From contig NZ_JAPVLU010000039.1 of the NCBI RefSeq assembly GCF_027158205.1, positions 29,646 to 93,645 of the forward strand: a stretch of DNA of 64,000 nt. The letters run 5' to 3'. This DNA is from Streptomyces sp. H39-S7. Lineage in GTDB: Bacteria > Actinomycetota > Actinomycetes > Streptomycetales > Streptomycetaceae. The notes under the pieces were generated by a model. That model was not told where the DNA came from, ran no database searches, and saw nothing but the letters and a program-made list of their open reading frames with translations. The position numbers were made by a program, and so were the translations under genes. How positions within the stretch are numbered: position 1 is the stretch's first letter; each line of letters begins with the position of its first letter. Below, piece by piece: positions 36,963 to 46,494 of the stretch.

Positions 36963-37652
36963 TCAGCTTCTGGGTGTACGCCGCTGCGCGATCGCAAACG
37001 GGACGGCCTGTGCCAGATGCAGCACCGGTGGCAGAAGGTCGGCCCAGAAGGCATCGATGTCGGGGGGTGATGCTGCCGCCAGCCGGAAGGTGGCGGCAGC
37101 AGATTGCTCCAGATCGTGGCTGTTTGACGCGGTGTGAGTGACATTGAAGGCCGCTGCTTCCAGTAGGCCGAGCAGTTCGTCCGGTTCTAGCCCAGAAGAT
37201 CGCCAGGGCCCCTCGCACCGGAAGGCCATGAGGCGTGTATAGGGTCCAGAGAACGCTTGGCGCAACTGGCCCACGGTGGGCTCGTTGTGGGCGAGCGATT
37301 CCAGCGTGCGGGCGCGGAGCGGGGGGCGGCCAGAGGTCAAGCGGTCCCAGATCGTGATGCCCACGACCACGGCAGCGCTGGCACAGTGCCAGGCGATCTC
37401 CCCGATGGTCCGTTCGTAGGCGGCTGCCGCAACATGGGCCGCGCGCACCGCCCGGCAGTGGTGCGCTGCGGGCCCGGACGTGATGGAGTCCTCCAGCAGG
37501 TCCACTTGGATGGCTAATCTTCCGTTCAGTGCGCGGGCCGAGTCCCACTCCCCGCGCAGATCCGCGCAGGCGCGGCTCAGGCTCTGCAGAACATCGCGCT
37601 CTCCTTCGCTCAGAAGACGAAGATCCCTCAGATCAGGAAAGCGTGCGCCCAT
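36963..37652 (-). CDS. Uncharacterised helical protein
   Basis: 229 residues from an ATG at 37652 with purine-rich GAGGGA upstream. Predominantly helical: MGARFPDLRDLRLLSEGERD, then ALNGRLAIQVDLLEDSI, VRAAHVAAAAYERTIGEIAW and a C-terminal EAAAFNVTHTASN segment. No signal peptide or clear transmembrane helix and no catalytic motif. I do not recognise the family. The codon pattern is mildly less GC-rich than housekeeping genes here, fitting an acquired gene. Confidence 0.55.
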   Translation of the reverse strand: MGARFPDLRDLRLLSEGERDVLQSLSRACADLRGEWDSARALNGRLAIQVDLLEDSITSGPAAHHCRAVRAAHVAAAAYERTIGEIAWHCASAAVVVGITIWDRLTSGRPPLRARTLESLAHNEPTVGQLRQAFSGPYTRLMAFRCEGPWRSSGLEPDELLGLLEAAAFNVTHTASNSHDLEQSAAATFRLAAASPPDIDAFWADLLPPVLHLAQAVPFAIAQRRTPRS

Positions 37653-38091
37653 CCCTGGTCCCTCTCTCGCCGAGCAGCAAGCGCAAATGCACCAGTCCCA
37701 GGCCAGGCAGCCCAGGGTGTGAACCTGCTCCCCGAACGACCGGCCCATTGTTGGTCGTAGTACCCAGATAGCGGGGCGATGACGCCAGATGTGGCACAAA
37801 AGGGGCTAGTGCTGACACAAACCCACGAGCGTCCTGACGCGAGCACGGCAAAGCACGCCAGCCAGTCGTCCTGCCCGCCCCGGCCGCTCTACGCGAGGAG
37901 GTACTGCAGGCCAGTCCCAAGACTCCACCACTATTCAGAGGGTGGTTCGAGCCACCTTGGCCTGGGAACGAGGCAGATTTGCACCATCACCGTCGAGCGC
38001 ACTTCATCTGTGCTGGGTCGGCGGGCCCACGCGGCCCAGCATCGCCTGCACCCTCATCTGCTACCGCCGAATCGCCAACTGAGATGATTCC
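37653..38091. other. Gap without recognisable gene
   Basis: 439 bases between the unknown helical gene and the monooxygenase. Frames here are short and unlike proteins; nothing else is evident. Confidence 0.6.
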
Positions 38092-39765
38092 TTAGGCGAA
38101 GGTTCGGCGCAGGTGCGCTGTCAGGTGCTCGGGTACGGCCGGGTGGAAGCGTCCGGAGAGGTGGCCGTCCGGGCGGATCAGGAGGGCCTCGCCGTCACGC
38201 GGCGCGTAGGCGTCGCGAAACTGGCCCGCCGCGTCGCGCACGCGGGGCGGGCGCAGGCCGACCGAGCGAGCGTCCGCCGGTACGTCTGCAGCCGTGACCA
38301 GATAGGCGTCGAGCAAGCCGTGGGCGGCGCGCTGCGCCTGCACGGCACAGGCCTCGAGCCGGGTGGCGCCCTCGCCGGAGGCGTGCTCCGGGCCCGCGAA
38401 CAGCAGCAGCACGTGCCGTGGGGTGCGCAGCAGATCGAACAGCCGCCGCGGGTAGGTGGCGAGGTCGCTCAGCAGGCCACGGCAGTCCGGTGCCCGGTCG
38501 CCGGGGGCGGGGCATGCCGTGGGTGTGCTGTCTGCGGCCTGCCGCTGGACCAACGGGCTGTCGGGGTAGGCGACCAGCAGCTGGGCCTGGCGCCGCAGCA
38601 TCATCTCGGCGTCGTCCCCGTTGCCGATGAGGCCGGAGCCGGCCTGGCGGACGGTGCGGGCATGGCGGACGGTGCGGTCGAGCACCTCCCGCGCGACCGG
38701 GTGACGTTCGGCGTGATAGCTGTCGAGCACGTCGTCCGTGGCCAGACCGCGGACGGCCAGGGCTAGTTTCCAGGCGAGGTTGTAGGCGTCCTGCACACCG
38801 GTGTTCAGACCCTGCCCGCCGATCGGCGGGTTGATGTGCGCGGCGTCCCCGGCGACGAAGAGACGGCCGTTGCGGTAGCGGTCCACCAGGCGGTGTCCGG
38901 TGCGGAAGGCGGACGACCAGCGCAGCGTGGAGGCGGTCGTCACCTCCGGGGACAGCCGGTCGAGCACGGCTTGGATCTGGCTGAGGTCCGGTCCGTGGCC
39001 CTCCGCCTGGCCGAGGGCGATCCCGTCCGCCGCGTCCGAGCCGTCTTCGCCGCCGACTTGGGCGCCGGGGCGCAGCATCGACAGCCAGTACCGCCGGACG
39101 CCCGGCATCGGGATGCAGACGAGCATGTCGTCCATCTCACCGTTCGCGTCCAGGTTCACGGACCTCATGCTGTAGCCGGCGGGCAGTTCCCAGTCGAGCT
39201 CGATGTCACCGATCATGAACTGCTCGGGGAGCGCATCGCCCTCGAAGGTCAGTCCGGCCGCCTTGCGGATCAGGCTGTGCGCGCCGTCGCAGCCCACGAT
39301 GTAGCGGGCGTGCACCCGCTCGATCCGGCCGTCGGCGTGCGCGAGGACGGCTTCGACGTCATCCGGGCGCATCTCCACCGAACGGAGCTCGATGGACCGC
39401 TCCACCTCCGTGCCGAAGCGCGCGAGATGCTCGGCGAGCAGCCGCTCGGTCGTGCACTGCGGCAGCGTGGCGAAGGAGTAGGAGATGTCGGGCGGCAGAG
39501 TCAGCTCCACGTTGGGGCGAGGTTTGCCGTCGATGAAGACCAACTGGCCCAGGTGCGGCACCGCTTCGTCCAGCACCCCGCTGATGAGACCCATGGCGTC
39601 CCACACCTCCAGCGTGCGAGGCAGGACACCGATGGCCTTGGCATGGGGCTCCGGCACGGCCAGCCGATCGACAATGCGGCAGTCCACGCCGTGCCGCCGC
39701 AGCTCGGCCGCTGCCGTCAGGCCCACAGGGCCGGCGCCCACCACGAGTACGTCGACATCGGCCAT
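38092..39765 (-). CDS. FAD-dependent aromatic monooxygenase (PheA/TfdB-like)
   Basis: NAD(P)H- and O2-using hydroxylase, 557 residues. FAD motifs: VVGAGPVGLTAAAEL at the N-terminus, CDGAHSLIRK (DG motif) and GDAAHINPPIGGQGLNTG. A C-terminal thioredoxin-like domain (GRFHPAVPEHL end) is present as in aromatic polyketide hydroxylases and rifampicin monooxygenase Rox. Hence the substrate may be a phenol or a rifamycin-like antibiotic; no biosynthetic genes are near, so detoxification is possible. ATG start with a GGGGAGCC site upstream. Confidence 0.88.
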   Translation of the reverse strand: MADVDVLVVGAGPVGLTAAAELRRHGVDCRIVDRLAVPEPHAKAIGVLPRTLEVWDAMGLISGVLDEAVPHLGQLVFIDGKPRPNVELTLPPDISYSFATLPQCTTERLLAEHLARFGTEVERSIELRSVEMRPDDVEAVLAHADGRIERVHARYIVGCDGAHSLIRKAAGLTFEGDALPEQFMIGDIELDWELPAGYSMRSVNLDANGEMDDMLVCIPMPGVRRYWLSMLRPGAQVGGEDGSDAADGIALGQAEGHGPDLSQIQAVLDRLSPEVTTASTLRWSSAFRTGHRLVDRYRNGRLFVAGDAAHINPPIGGQGLNTGVQDAYNLAWKLALAVRGLATDDVLDSYHAERHPVAREVLDRTVRHARTVRQAGSGLIGNGDDAEMMLRRQAQLLVAYPDSPLVQRQAADSTPTACPAPGDRAPDCRGLLSDLATYPRRLFDLLRTPRHVLLLFAGPEHASGEGATRLEACAVQAQRAAHGLLDAYLVTAADVPADARSVGLRPPRVRDAAGQFRDAYAPRDGEALLIRPDGHLSGRFHPAVPEHLTAHLRRTFA

Positions 39766-39998
39766 GATCAGGCTCCCCTATCGTCCGGACTGGTTCACGA
39801 GCAAGTTTGCTTCACCAGGCCGCGCCGTGCCTGCTGGAGACAATCAGCGTCGAGATCGCCGTTGTGCCCGCCGTCGACGGCGCGGCGCTCGAGGTCGCTT
39901 CGCACCGGCAACCGGTGACCACCACAGACGATCGCCGCCCGCACCCTACGCACTCGCTCCGGGCCAACTGACCAGGCCCGTGCCTCCCCCTGGCGAAA

Positions 39999-41366
39999 TC
40001 AGGATGAGACCTTCGCCAATATGGTCAGGGCTTTGTGGGCGAGGGGTGCCTGCAAGGGGTTGAAGTGGGGGTTGATGGCGAGGGCTGTGGTGAGGTCGGT
40101 CCGGGCGGCGGTCGGGTTGCCGAGGGACTGCTGGATCATCGCGCGGTGGTAGTGGAACAGTGCGCTGCGGGTGCCTTGGGCGAGGGCTTGGTCGGATTCG
40201 GTGAGGGCTTCGCTGTCCTGGCCGTTGGTGTGCAGGGCCCAGGCGAGGGCGTCGTGGCTGTCGATGAAGGGGCGGTTGATCAGGCCTTGCCGGGCGATGG
40301 TCAGGGCTTGGACGGGGTTGCCGTGGTCGGCTTCGAAGAGTGCGGCGTCGGAGTCGAGGGTGACGCCGTTGTCGGCGAAGAGGCGTTGTTCGGCGCGGAA
40401 GATCTCGTACTGCTGGTCGGCTTCCCTGGTGCGGCTGAGGGACTGGTACAGCTCGCCCAGTTGGAGGACGTGCTCGGGCTGCGGGACGCGCTGGACCGCC
40501 CGGGTCAGGTCGGCGATCGCGGCGGTGCCGCGGCCCAGCGCCGCTTCGGCTCTGGCTTTTGCCTGGAGCAGCGAGGTGGAGGCGGGGGCGGCTCGCAGAC
40601 CCGCCTCGGCCTCGCGGAGCCCGGTGGCGGGGTCGCCGTTGTTGAAGGCGAGTTCGCTCAGGTAGTAGTGGGCGAACTCCTGGTCTGCCGGTCCGGCGGC
40701 GTCGTTGAGGGCTCGTTGCATGTCGGTGCGGGCGGTGGCGGTGTCGCCGCGTAGTTCCGCCACGTAGGAGGCGCGGGACAGCGATGGAGCCCCGGGTCGC
40801 AGGTCGACCATGCGTTGGACGGCGTCGGCGGCCTCGGTGTAGCGACCGAGTTGGGTGTAGGCGTCGGCGAGTGTGCCGTACAGCGAGGAGTTGTACGGGT
40901 TCACGGCGATGGCTCGTCGGGCCCAGTCCAGTGCTTGGTTGAAGTGGTGGCGTCCGGCTTCCAGGGCGGCCATGCCGCCCATCGCGGTGAAGTTGTCCGT
41001 CTTTTCCACAGTGAGCGAGCGCTGAAGGGCCGCTTCGGCCTTGGGGTAGTACGTGGGGTCGGCGGTGGTCTTCGCTTGCTGGACGTAGTCGATTCCCAGA
41101 GTGGCAAGGACGGTCGCGTCATCGGGCTTGTGCCGTAGGTGCTCCTGGAGTCCGGTGATCTGCGCAGTGAGCGGATCGGCGGCCGTGCGGCCGGCGTCGG
41201 CGGATGAGTTTGCGTTGTAGCCGGTGGAGGAGGCGGGCCAGGGTGCCAGGCCGAGGCCTCCGGCGAGGAAGAGCCCGACGCCCAGGACGGTGGCGACGGC
41301 GGCCGGCAGGAACCGCTGGTGCGCGGGGCGCCGGAAGGTGGGGGGCTGGGAGTCGTGCTCGCTCAC
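39999..41366 (-). CDS. Membrane-anchored TPR protein (cluster A)
   Basis: 455 residues, translated from a GTG with GGAG 6 bases upstream, 13 bases beyond the sortase stop. One hydrophobic helix at about 18-38 (AAVATVLGVGLFLAGGLGL) should anchor it with its repeats outside. The rest is about eight tetratricopeptide-type helical pairs (for example TYYPKAEAALQRSL, SLYGTLADAYTQLGRY, HYHRAMIQQSLGN). It is clearly paralogous to the TPR gene at 49448-50761: both share DPT-YPKAEAAL-RSL and the ADHGNP segment. Scaffolding of envelope proteins is inferred. Confidence 0.85.
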   Translation of the reverse strand: MSEHDSQPPTFRRPAHQRFLPAAVATVLGVGLFLAGGLGLAPWPASSTGYNANSSADAGRTAADPLTAQITGLQEHLRHKPDDATVLATLGIDYVQQAKTTADPTYYPKAEAALQRSLTVEKTDNFTAMGGMAALEAGRHHFNQALDWARRAIAVNPYNSSLYGTLADAYTQLGRYTEAADAVQRMVDLRPGAPSLSRASYVAELRGDTATARTDMQRALNDAAGPADQEFAHYYLSELAFNNGDPATGLREAEAGLRAAPASTSLLQAKARAEAALGRGTAAIADLTRAVQRVPQPEHVLQLGELYQSLSRTREADQQYEIFRAEQRLFADNGVTLDSDAALFEADHGNPVQALTIARQGLINRPFIDSHDALAWALHTNGQDSEALTESDQALAQGTRSALFHYHRAMIQQSLGNPTAARTDLTTALAINPHFNPLQAPLAHKALTILAKVSS

Positions 41367-41379
41367 GGCGCACTCCGGT

Positions 41380-42102
41380 TCACTGCTGCGGGTGGGGAGG
41401 GGCAGGGACCGTTGGGTGAACCGGCCCGGCGTTGGTCTGTGTGGCGTAGACGACGAGGTTGTCGCGGTAGCTGCCCTGCTGGCTGTCGTATTCACCGCCG
41501 CAGGTGATCAGCCGCAGGGCCGGGGGGCCGCTGGTCGCGTAGACCTGGGCGTCGGGGATGGCGTCCTTGGGATACTCGCGCAGCGCCAGGACGGTGAACG
41601 TGACCTGGGAGTGGTCGGCGCGTTCGACGGTTATTCGGTCGCCCGGCCGTAGCGAGGACAGGTTGTAGAACGCGGCCGGGCCGGTGGCGGAGTCGACGTG
41701 GCCGACGATGACCGCGGCGCCGGGGTCGCCGGGGAGCGGTCCGTCGCTCCACCAGCCCACCTGGTCGGGGTCGTCCGGTACAGCAAGGTGGCCGTCCTGC
41801 TGGACCCGCAGACTGCTCAGGGAATGGTGGACACCGATGCCCGGGATGCTGATCCCCACCGGGCGGGCAGCTGGGGTGGCCGGTGTGGGCAGGGTCGCGG
41901 TGGCAGTCTGCGGTATCGGCAGGGTGCCGACGTTGACCGGCGCGGGATGGCGTTGGGAACGGGCCAGCAGAGCGGTGCTGCCGCCTGTGACCAGGGCCAT
42001 GCCGGTGGCGACGACGGCCGCGGCCAGCAGCCAGCGGGTGCGGGCGGGCCGCCCGCCCCCGGGTGCGGGGGGCGGGCGGCCTGCAAGGGTGGGAGTGCTC
42101 AC
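41380..42102 (-). CDS. Class F sortase (copy 2, cluster A)
   Basis: 240 residues. A membrane helix at about 25-47 and a Pro/Thr-rich linker lead to the catalytic domain with His 135 (IVGHVDSA) and Cys 201 in LITCGGEY. Its GTG overlaps the stop of the DUF4331 gene (GTGA) and it is followed by the TPR gene, so the three are translationally linked. It is similar in motif layout to copy 1 but divergent. Tight coupling suggests that it attaches the DUF4331 protein or a partner to the wall; this is inference. Confidence 0.9.
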   Translation of the reverse strand: MSTPTLAGRPPPAPGGGRPARTRWLLAAAVVATGMALVTGGSTALLARSQRHPAPVNVGTLPIPQTATATLPTPATPAARPVGISIPGIGVHHSLSSLRVQQDGHLAVPDDPDQVGWWSDGPLPGDPGAAVIVGHVDSATGPAAFYNLSSLRPGDRITVERADHSQVTFTVLALREYPKDAIPDAQVYATSGPPALRLITCGGEYDSQQGSYRDNLVVYATQTNAGPVHPTVPAPPHPQQ

Positions 42103-43790
42103 GCCCGGTCGGTGCGCCGGCGGCGCAGTGCCAGGCCGCCGGCGCAGGCCAGCAGCGTGCCGCCGGCCACGGCTGCCACCGGCATGATCGGGATGTTCTG
42201 GAAGGCGGTGCCGCCGAAGCCCGCACCGATCCCGCCGTCGGGCTGCAGGGAGTCGGCCTGGTTGACCGCTGCGGTGTTGGGCAGTGCGACGTAGGGGAAG
42301 GTCGCACCGGGCTGGCGGTAGGGGGTGTCCACGGCGTCACCAGCGGCGAGGGCGGGCACGATCTTGCCGGTCTGTGCGGCGCCTTCGAGGGCCTGCAGCT
42401 CGATGTCGACGACGTCATCGTTGAGCCGTCGGCCGTTGGGGAAGCCGCCCAGGTCGCCGCCGAGGACGCCGAGACGGTTCGGGTTGGCGGTCACCGGTAC
42501 GGACATGTTCAGGCGCAGCTCCTCGGCCGGGGTGAACTTGTTCTTGTCGACGTCGGCGTTGAGGAGTTGTGAGTTGAGGTCCGCCTTGATCGGCCCGCAG
42601 GTTTTGCACACGCCGGTGAGGAAGATCTCGGCGAGGTCCTTGCGCGGGGTGGCGGGCGCGGGGATGCCGTAGATGCTCTGGACGAGCTTGGGCACGATCG
42701 GGTCGAGGACCTTGTCCACGACCGGCTGCACGGTGTGGTCCTGGGACGGGTTCAGCGTGTTGAAGGCGTCCTTGTACTTCAGCGGGACGACCACCTCGTT
42801 GACGAGCGGATTGCCCAGTCGGGAGACCTGGTGCCAGCCGGCCTCGCCGCCCTTGTCGGGCTTGGGCATACCGTCCTCGACCGCTGCTCCTGAGCCCTTG
42901 TCGTCGCTCGAGCTGTTGCCGTTCTTGCCTTCGCCGCCCTTGGAGGAGGGTGCGGTGACCGCGGCGCCCTGGCGGTCGGTGGTGGACCACACGCCGATCA
43001 CCGGGTTGCGGGTCGCGTCACCGTGCAGTGCCAGGTCCTTCTTGGGGACCTTGATGGCGATGGTGTTGACGTTGTAGCCGGCCAGGGTGTTGTGGCCGGG
43101 CTCCTTCAGGTCCCCTCCGTAGAGGAGGTCGAAGACCCGCAGGTCGAGGAAGAACGGGTCGGACGCCTGCCCGGCGTAGGTCTGGCCGCCGTCCGGCAGC
43201 GCGACGGTGGCCTGCTTGCGCAGCGAGGCGTAGTCGGGCATCGAGGCCTTGCCGACGTTCGACGGTGCCGCGGGGGCGTCCTTGAGGAGCGTTTTGGTGG
43301 CCCCGTGGGCGTCGGTTTCCGTCAGATCGTAGGTCTGACGGAAGTTCAGCGTCGGGTCGTCCAGGTTCTTCACCACGCCGGTGTTGTACAGGAACTGGTT
43401 CGCGTCGTCGCGGATGTGGTCGCTGAACTTCCACGTGTAGGTGGTGTCCGCGTTGCCGTCGCCGTCGCTGTCGATCTTGATGTTGTAGCGGGCGTCGTTG
43501 GCGAAGGGGTAGAAGTTCGGACCCCCGTTGGGTTCCTCGAACGGGATCCAGTTCGCCACCATCGTCACGGTGTCCGGGTCGTCCGGGCTGGTGAAGGCGT
43601 AGACGTCGGTGTTGTCGGCCTTCGGGTCGCCCGCGATCAGCGGCGCCTCCCGGTGGCTGGAGGCGGAACTGACGCCCGGTGTGAGGCCGGCGAGGGCGGC
43701 AGCGCTCACCAGGGTGAGAGTGCCGAGAGTGGCCAGTGCGCGTTCGGCGGTGCGGGCGGGCTTTCGACGCGAAGGGGGAGAGGACTGCAT
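42099..43790 (-). CDS. Secreted DUF4331 protein with C-terminal anchor (cluster A)
   Basis: 563 residues. A signal peptide covers about residues 1-43. The DUF4331 domain follows: ASSHREAPLIAGDPKADNTD, then NWIPFEEPNGGPNFYPF, DPFFLDLRVFDLLYGG, NPVIGVWSTTDRQ and RLGVLGGDLGGFPNGRRLNDD. A Gly/Ser/Asp/Lys insert (about 310-335) distinguishes it from the cluster B copy. The C-terminus has a hydrophobic stretch (PIMPVAAVAGGTLLACAGGLAL) then RRRRTDRA, like a wall-sorting tail, but no LPxTG or LAxTG precedes it; LPNTA occurs about 36 residues earlier. Function of DUF4331 is unknown. It overlaps the sortase by four bases. Confidence 0.88.
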   Translation of the reverse strand: MQSSPPSRRKPARTAERALATLGTLTLVSAAALAGLTPGVSSASSHREAPLIAGDPKADNTDVYAFTSPDDPDTVTMVANWIPFEEPNGGPNFYPFANDARYNIKIDSDGDGNADTTYTWKFSDHIRDDANQFLYNTGVVKNLDDPTLNFRQTYDLTETDAHGATKTLLKDAPAAPSNVGKASMPDYASLRKQATVALPDGGQTYAGQASDPFFLDLRVFDLLYGGDLKEPGHNTLAGYNVNTIAIKVPKKDLALHGDATRNPVIGVWSTTDRQGAAVTAPSSKGGEGKNGNSSSDDKGSGAAVEDGMPKPDKGGEAGWHQVSRLGNPLVNEVVVPLKYKDAFNTLNPSQDHTVQPVVDKVLDPIVPKLVQSIYGIPAPATPRKDLAEIFLTGVCKTCGPIKADLNSQLLNADVDKNKFTPAEELRLNMSVPVTANPNRLGVLGGDLGGFPNGRRLNDDVVDIELQALEGAAQTGKIVPALAAGDAVDTPYRQPGATFPYVALPNTAAVNQADSLQPDGGIGAGFGGTAFQNIPIMPVAAVAGGTLLACAGGLALRRRRTDRA

Positions 43791-44002
43791 GGGCCATCCG
43801 TTTCCGGTGGGGCCACACCGGCCCCGCGGATCGGGGTCAGGGGCGGCGGTGAGCGGCGGACGCTCCAAGCCACACCGAAAACCCCGTCGGGCACGCCGAT
43901 CATCGGCGGCAGCCATCCACGGATTCCGAAATGCGGCTTAAGCTACACATAAAGCACCACGAGTCTCGGCCCTCCGCAACGCGTCGGAGCCGAATGGGGC
44001 CG
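43791..44002. other. Upstream region of cluster A
   Basis: About 210 bases upstream of the cluster A DUF4331 start. It must contain its promoter, but no -10/-35 pair or palindrome stands out. Confidence 0.4.
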
Positions 44003-44203
44003 TCAACCCATCGCCCGGAGGAGGGGCTGACCCACCCCCCACTCACTCTCGCAGGACGGGCCGTCCAGGACCGTCCTGAGGTTGCGCTGCAGCAGTGACC
44101 GCGCCCACCGCACGAGTGAGGCAGTCTCGGACGAGACGCACACCACGACCCGGTAGTCCCCGGGAAGTTCACCGCCCGCCGACCGCCGCGGACTCGTGCA
44201 CAT
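44003..44203 (-). CDS. Possible small protein
   Basis: A 66-codon frame from ATG 44203, only 11 bases after the 44214 stop. The middle reads YRVVVCVSSETASLVRWARSL, which has a reasonable protein pattern, but no ribosome site or family is visible. Reported as tentative. Confidence 0.3.
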   Translation of the reverse strand: MCTSPRRSAGGELPGDYRVVVCVSSETASLVRWARSLLQRNLRTVLDGPSCESEWGVGQPLLRAMG

Positions 44204-44213
44204 CGACCGCCGA

Positions 44214-44705
44214 TCAGAGCTGCCCAGCCGGAACGCCGCAGACACGGGTGAGCGCGCGCCGGGCCTGCGGCCGGGCGGCAAGGAACGCGGCGACCGCCGG
44301 GTCGGTCCTCTCCAGGAGCGCTAGATGTCTCAGCGCATGAGATGCGACATGATCAAGCGTCAGGTCGAACGGAGCCGGATGACCAGGCCTGTCGCTGCGG
44401 GCGATGGTGTGCGGATCCGCCAGAGCGCGCGCGGGGCGATCCGGATCGGGATCGGGGTGGACGATGTAGGTCAAAATGATGGCCCCTTCGTCATCGCTGC
44501 GCCAGCTGGTGGAGTGCACAAGGTGACCGTCGTCATCGTCGGCGAGTCCGGCCAGTCGACGGGCCGCACGATCGGGCGCGGCTGGCCGGGTGAGCCCGGT
44601 GAGCAAGCGGCGGTAGGCGAAGCCGGCGACCGCGTCATACCGCAGCAGCAGCGCTTCGACCAAGACCGGGGGCGGTGACAGCGGGCCGGCCGTGCGGCTC
44701 GTCAT
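44214..44705 (-). CDS. Uncharacterised protein
   Basis: 163 residues from ATG 44705. It reads SPPPVLVEALLLRYDAVAGF, then RRLAGLADDDDGHLVHSTSW and a helical C-terminus (DHVASHALRHLALLERTD) ending in Pro-Ala-Gly-Gln-Leu. No signal peptide, membrane helix or catalytic motif. The coding pattern is good. An in-frame ATG at 44744 is the alternative start. Family not recognised. Confidence 0.55.
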   Translation of the reverse strand: MTSRTAGPLSPPPVLVEALLLRYDAVAGFAYRRLLTGLTRPAAPDRAARRLAGLADDDDGHLVHSTSWRSDDEGAIILTYIVHPDPDPDRPARALADPHTIARSDRPGHPAPFDLTLDHVASHALRHLALLERTDPAVAAFLAARPQARRALTRVCGVPAGQL

Positions 44706-44833
44706 CGATGCCCGGTCCGTGACGGGCAGCAAGCCGGCAACCATACGTCGACTCCAGGATCGGCGGGAGGCCGGGATGAAGCGGCCCGCTGCCGACTCTA
44801 TTGCCTACTAGCCGCAGTTGCATCTCGTAAGCA

Positions 44834-46174
44834 TCAGACCGAGGAGGCGTCGTCCGCAGCCACGGTGGATCCCCTCGAATCGATCGCTTCGGCGTGCTCA
44901 CTCGGCAGGAGCTGCCACCGACTGCTTCGGGCGCCGTCGCGAATCCGCACACCGCCCGCAGCGAGGGACGTGCGCAGACGGTCGGCGAGGTCGTAGGCTC
45001 CCTGGGCTCGCAGGGCAGCGCGCAGGTCGAGCAGTGGATCGAGGACCCGGGTCAGGGTGTGCTCCGGTTCCAGCATGCCTTGCTGGGCCGGCGCGACGAA
45101 CTTGCGGATCATGCCACGCAGGACCGTCCGGGCCCACTGCTGCCCACCTTCGTCCTCCTCCGTGTCACCGGCCCACGAGCTGATTTCAGCCTCCAGTCCC
45201 AGGACCGCCGCCACCATCCGGCCGGCGTCACGCGCCACCAGCGCCGACTCGAAGAGCTCTTCTGCGGCGTTGACGGCCTCCTGAAGGGTGACCGGTCCGC
45301 CGGCAGCCGGCGGCGTATCCGGCCGGTCGGGCTCGGTCGACTGCCAGGACCCGGGAGAGTCACTCGTTGTACCGGCGACGAGGCCGCGCAAGCGGTGCAG
45401 CGCCAGAACAGTGCCCGAAGGTATCCGAGTGAGGGCCCCGCGGCGCCGGACCGACATCACTCCGTGACCCCACACCCGCGCGCTGTCGGCGACGAGGTCG
45501 ATGACGACTGCGGTGTGCTCATCGATGCCGAGGACGGCGCTTTCCTCGGGCAGGTGCTTTTCCAGAGCGGCCAGCCGGCTCTCGCCGAGGTAGCAGAAAC
45601 GGGTGTCGTGCGTACCGCCCTCGGCGTTGTCATAGTGCGGGATCACTGCCACCGGGATACCAAGGCTCCCGAGCAGGTCCAAGCCGTCCAGCCACATCGG
45701 TGGGTGCCCTGCCTTGTAGATTTCGTAGACGGGCAGCGCGGCCAGCCCCACTGTGCACGCGGCGGCGGAAGCCATCACCGTCACACCACGGCCCCGCCGC
45801 ACCCGATCGGCCAAGGCCTGCCCCAAGCCCTGTTCCTGCCAGCGCCCCAGCGCATACGAAGGGCTGCCGGGACCGGAGAACACCCAGGCGGCTCGGTGTA
45901 TTTGATCACGTAAGCCGTCGGGATCAACCCCCGTGGCGAGATCAGCGTCCGCATCGGCCATCACCGTGGTCACGAGCCCGACACTGCGACGGAAGTACTC
46001 CCGGGACCGCGACGAGATGTCCTCGCGATTCACCTGGAACCCGTATGGGGTCTCCAAGATCACCGCCTCGGCGTCCGGCTCCAGATGCTTCACCAGCTCC
46101 CGGTGCAGCGTCACCATAGTGGGGCTGGTCTCGCCCGAACCCATCAGGACAAGAAGCCCCCGTCCGGTATGCAT
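44834..46174 (-). CDS. Peptidase S51-like protein fused to a CysRS-like C-terminal domain
   Basis: 446 residues. The N-terminal 250 residues read as a class-I-glutamine-amidotransferase-like/cyanophycinase peptidase fold: LVLMGSGETSPTM, VFSGPGSPSYALGRW and the nucleophile region VMASAAACTVGLAALPVYEIYKA, with a later GIDEHTAVVID strand. After a Pro/Ser linker, the C-terminal 130 residues match the helical end of cysteinyl-tRNA synthetases (VAAVLGLEAEISSWA and ADRLRTSLAAGGVRIRDG). The synthetase catalytic core is absent, so it should not charge tRNA. The combined role is unknown. Confidence 0.8.
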   Translation of the reverse strand: MHTGRGLLVLMGSGETSPTMVTLHRELVKHLEPDAEAVILETPYGFQVNREDISSRSREYFRRSVGLVTTVMADADADLATGVDPDGLRDQIHRAAWVFSGPGSPSYALGRWQEQGLGQALADRVRRGRGVTVMASAAACTVGLAALPVYEIYKAGHPPMWLDGLDLLGSLGIPVAVIPHYDNAEGGTHDTRFCYLGESRLAALEKHLPEESAVLGIDEHTAVVIDLVADSARVWGHGVMSVRRRGALTRIPSGTVLALHRLRGLVAGTTSDSPGSWQSTEPDRPDTPPAAGGPVTLQEAVNAAEELFESALVARDAGRMVAAVLGLEAEISSWAGDTEEDEGGQQWARTVLRGMIRKFVAPAQQGMLEPEHTLTRVLDPLLDLRAALRAQGAYDLADRLRTSLAAGGVRIRDGARSSRWQLLPSEHAEAIDSRGSTVAADDASSV

Positions 46175-46494
46175 CCCTGATCCCCGCCCCTCACAGTCCG
46201 GACCCACGGAAAGCGATATCCCTACCCCACGAACCTTCCCGACATCCCGGAACGCCGGTCGGCTCGATATACGGCCGAAAGTCCCCCGATGGCACGCGCC
46301 TGCGCACCCCTTGCGAGCCGGTCGCCAACAGGTCTTCAGGACGAACTCCGACGCGGTCCCTCGCCGATGGCACGGAAGTGGTGCACGCGCGGTCGCGGTG
46401 CACCCGGCGAGACGACCCCTGGCGTGCGAGCGCATCCGACAATGGATTCGACAGCATCAACGAAGGAACCCTCACCACCGTCATAGGGACGCCG
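46175..46494. other. Upstream region without gene
   Basis: 320 bases between the S51-like start and the ABC scrap. No reading frame with a protein-like pattern was found; it probably carries the promoter of the minus-strand gene. Confidence 0.5.

Noticed and set aside
36630..37070. Plus-strand frame after the first sortase
   Set aside because: Pro/Arg/Cys-rich, no ribosome site, overlaps the better minus-strand gene.
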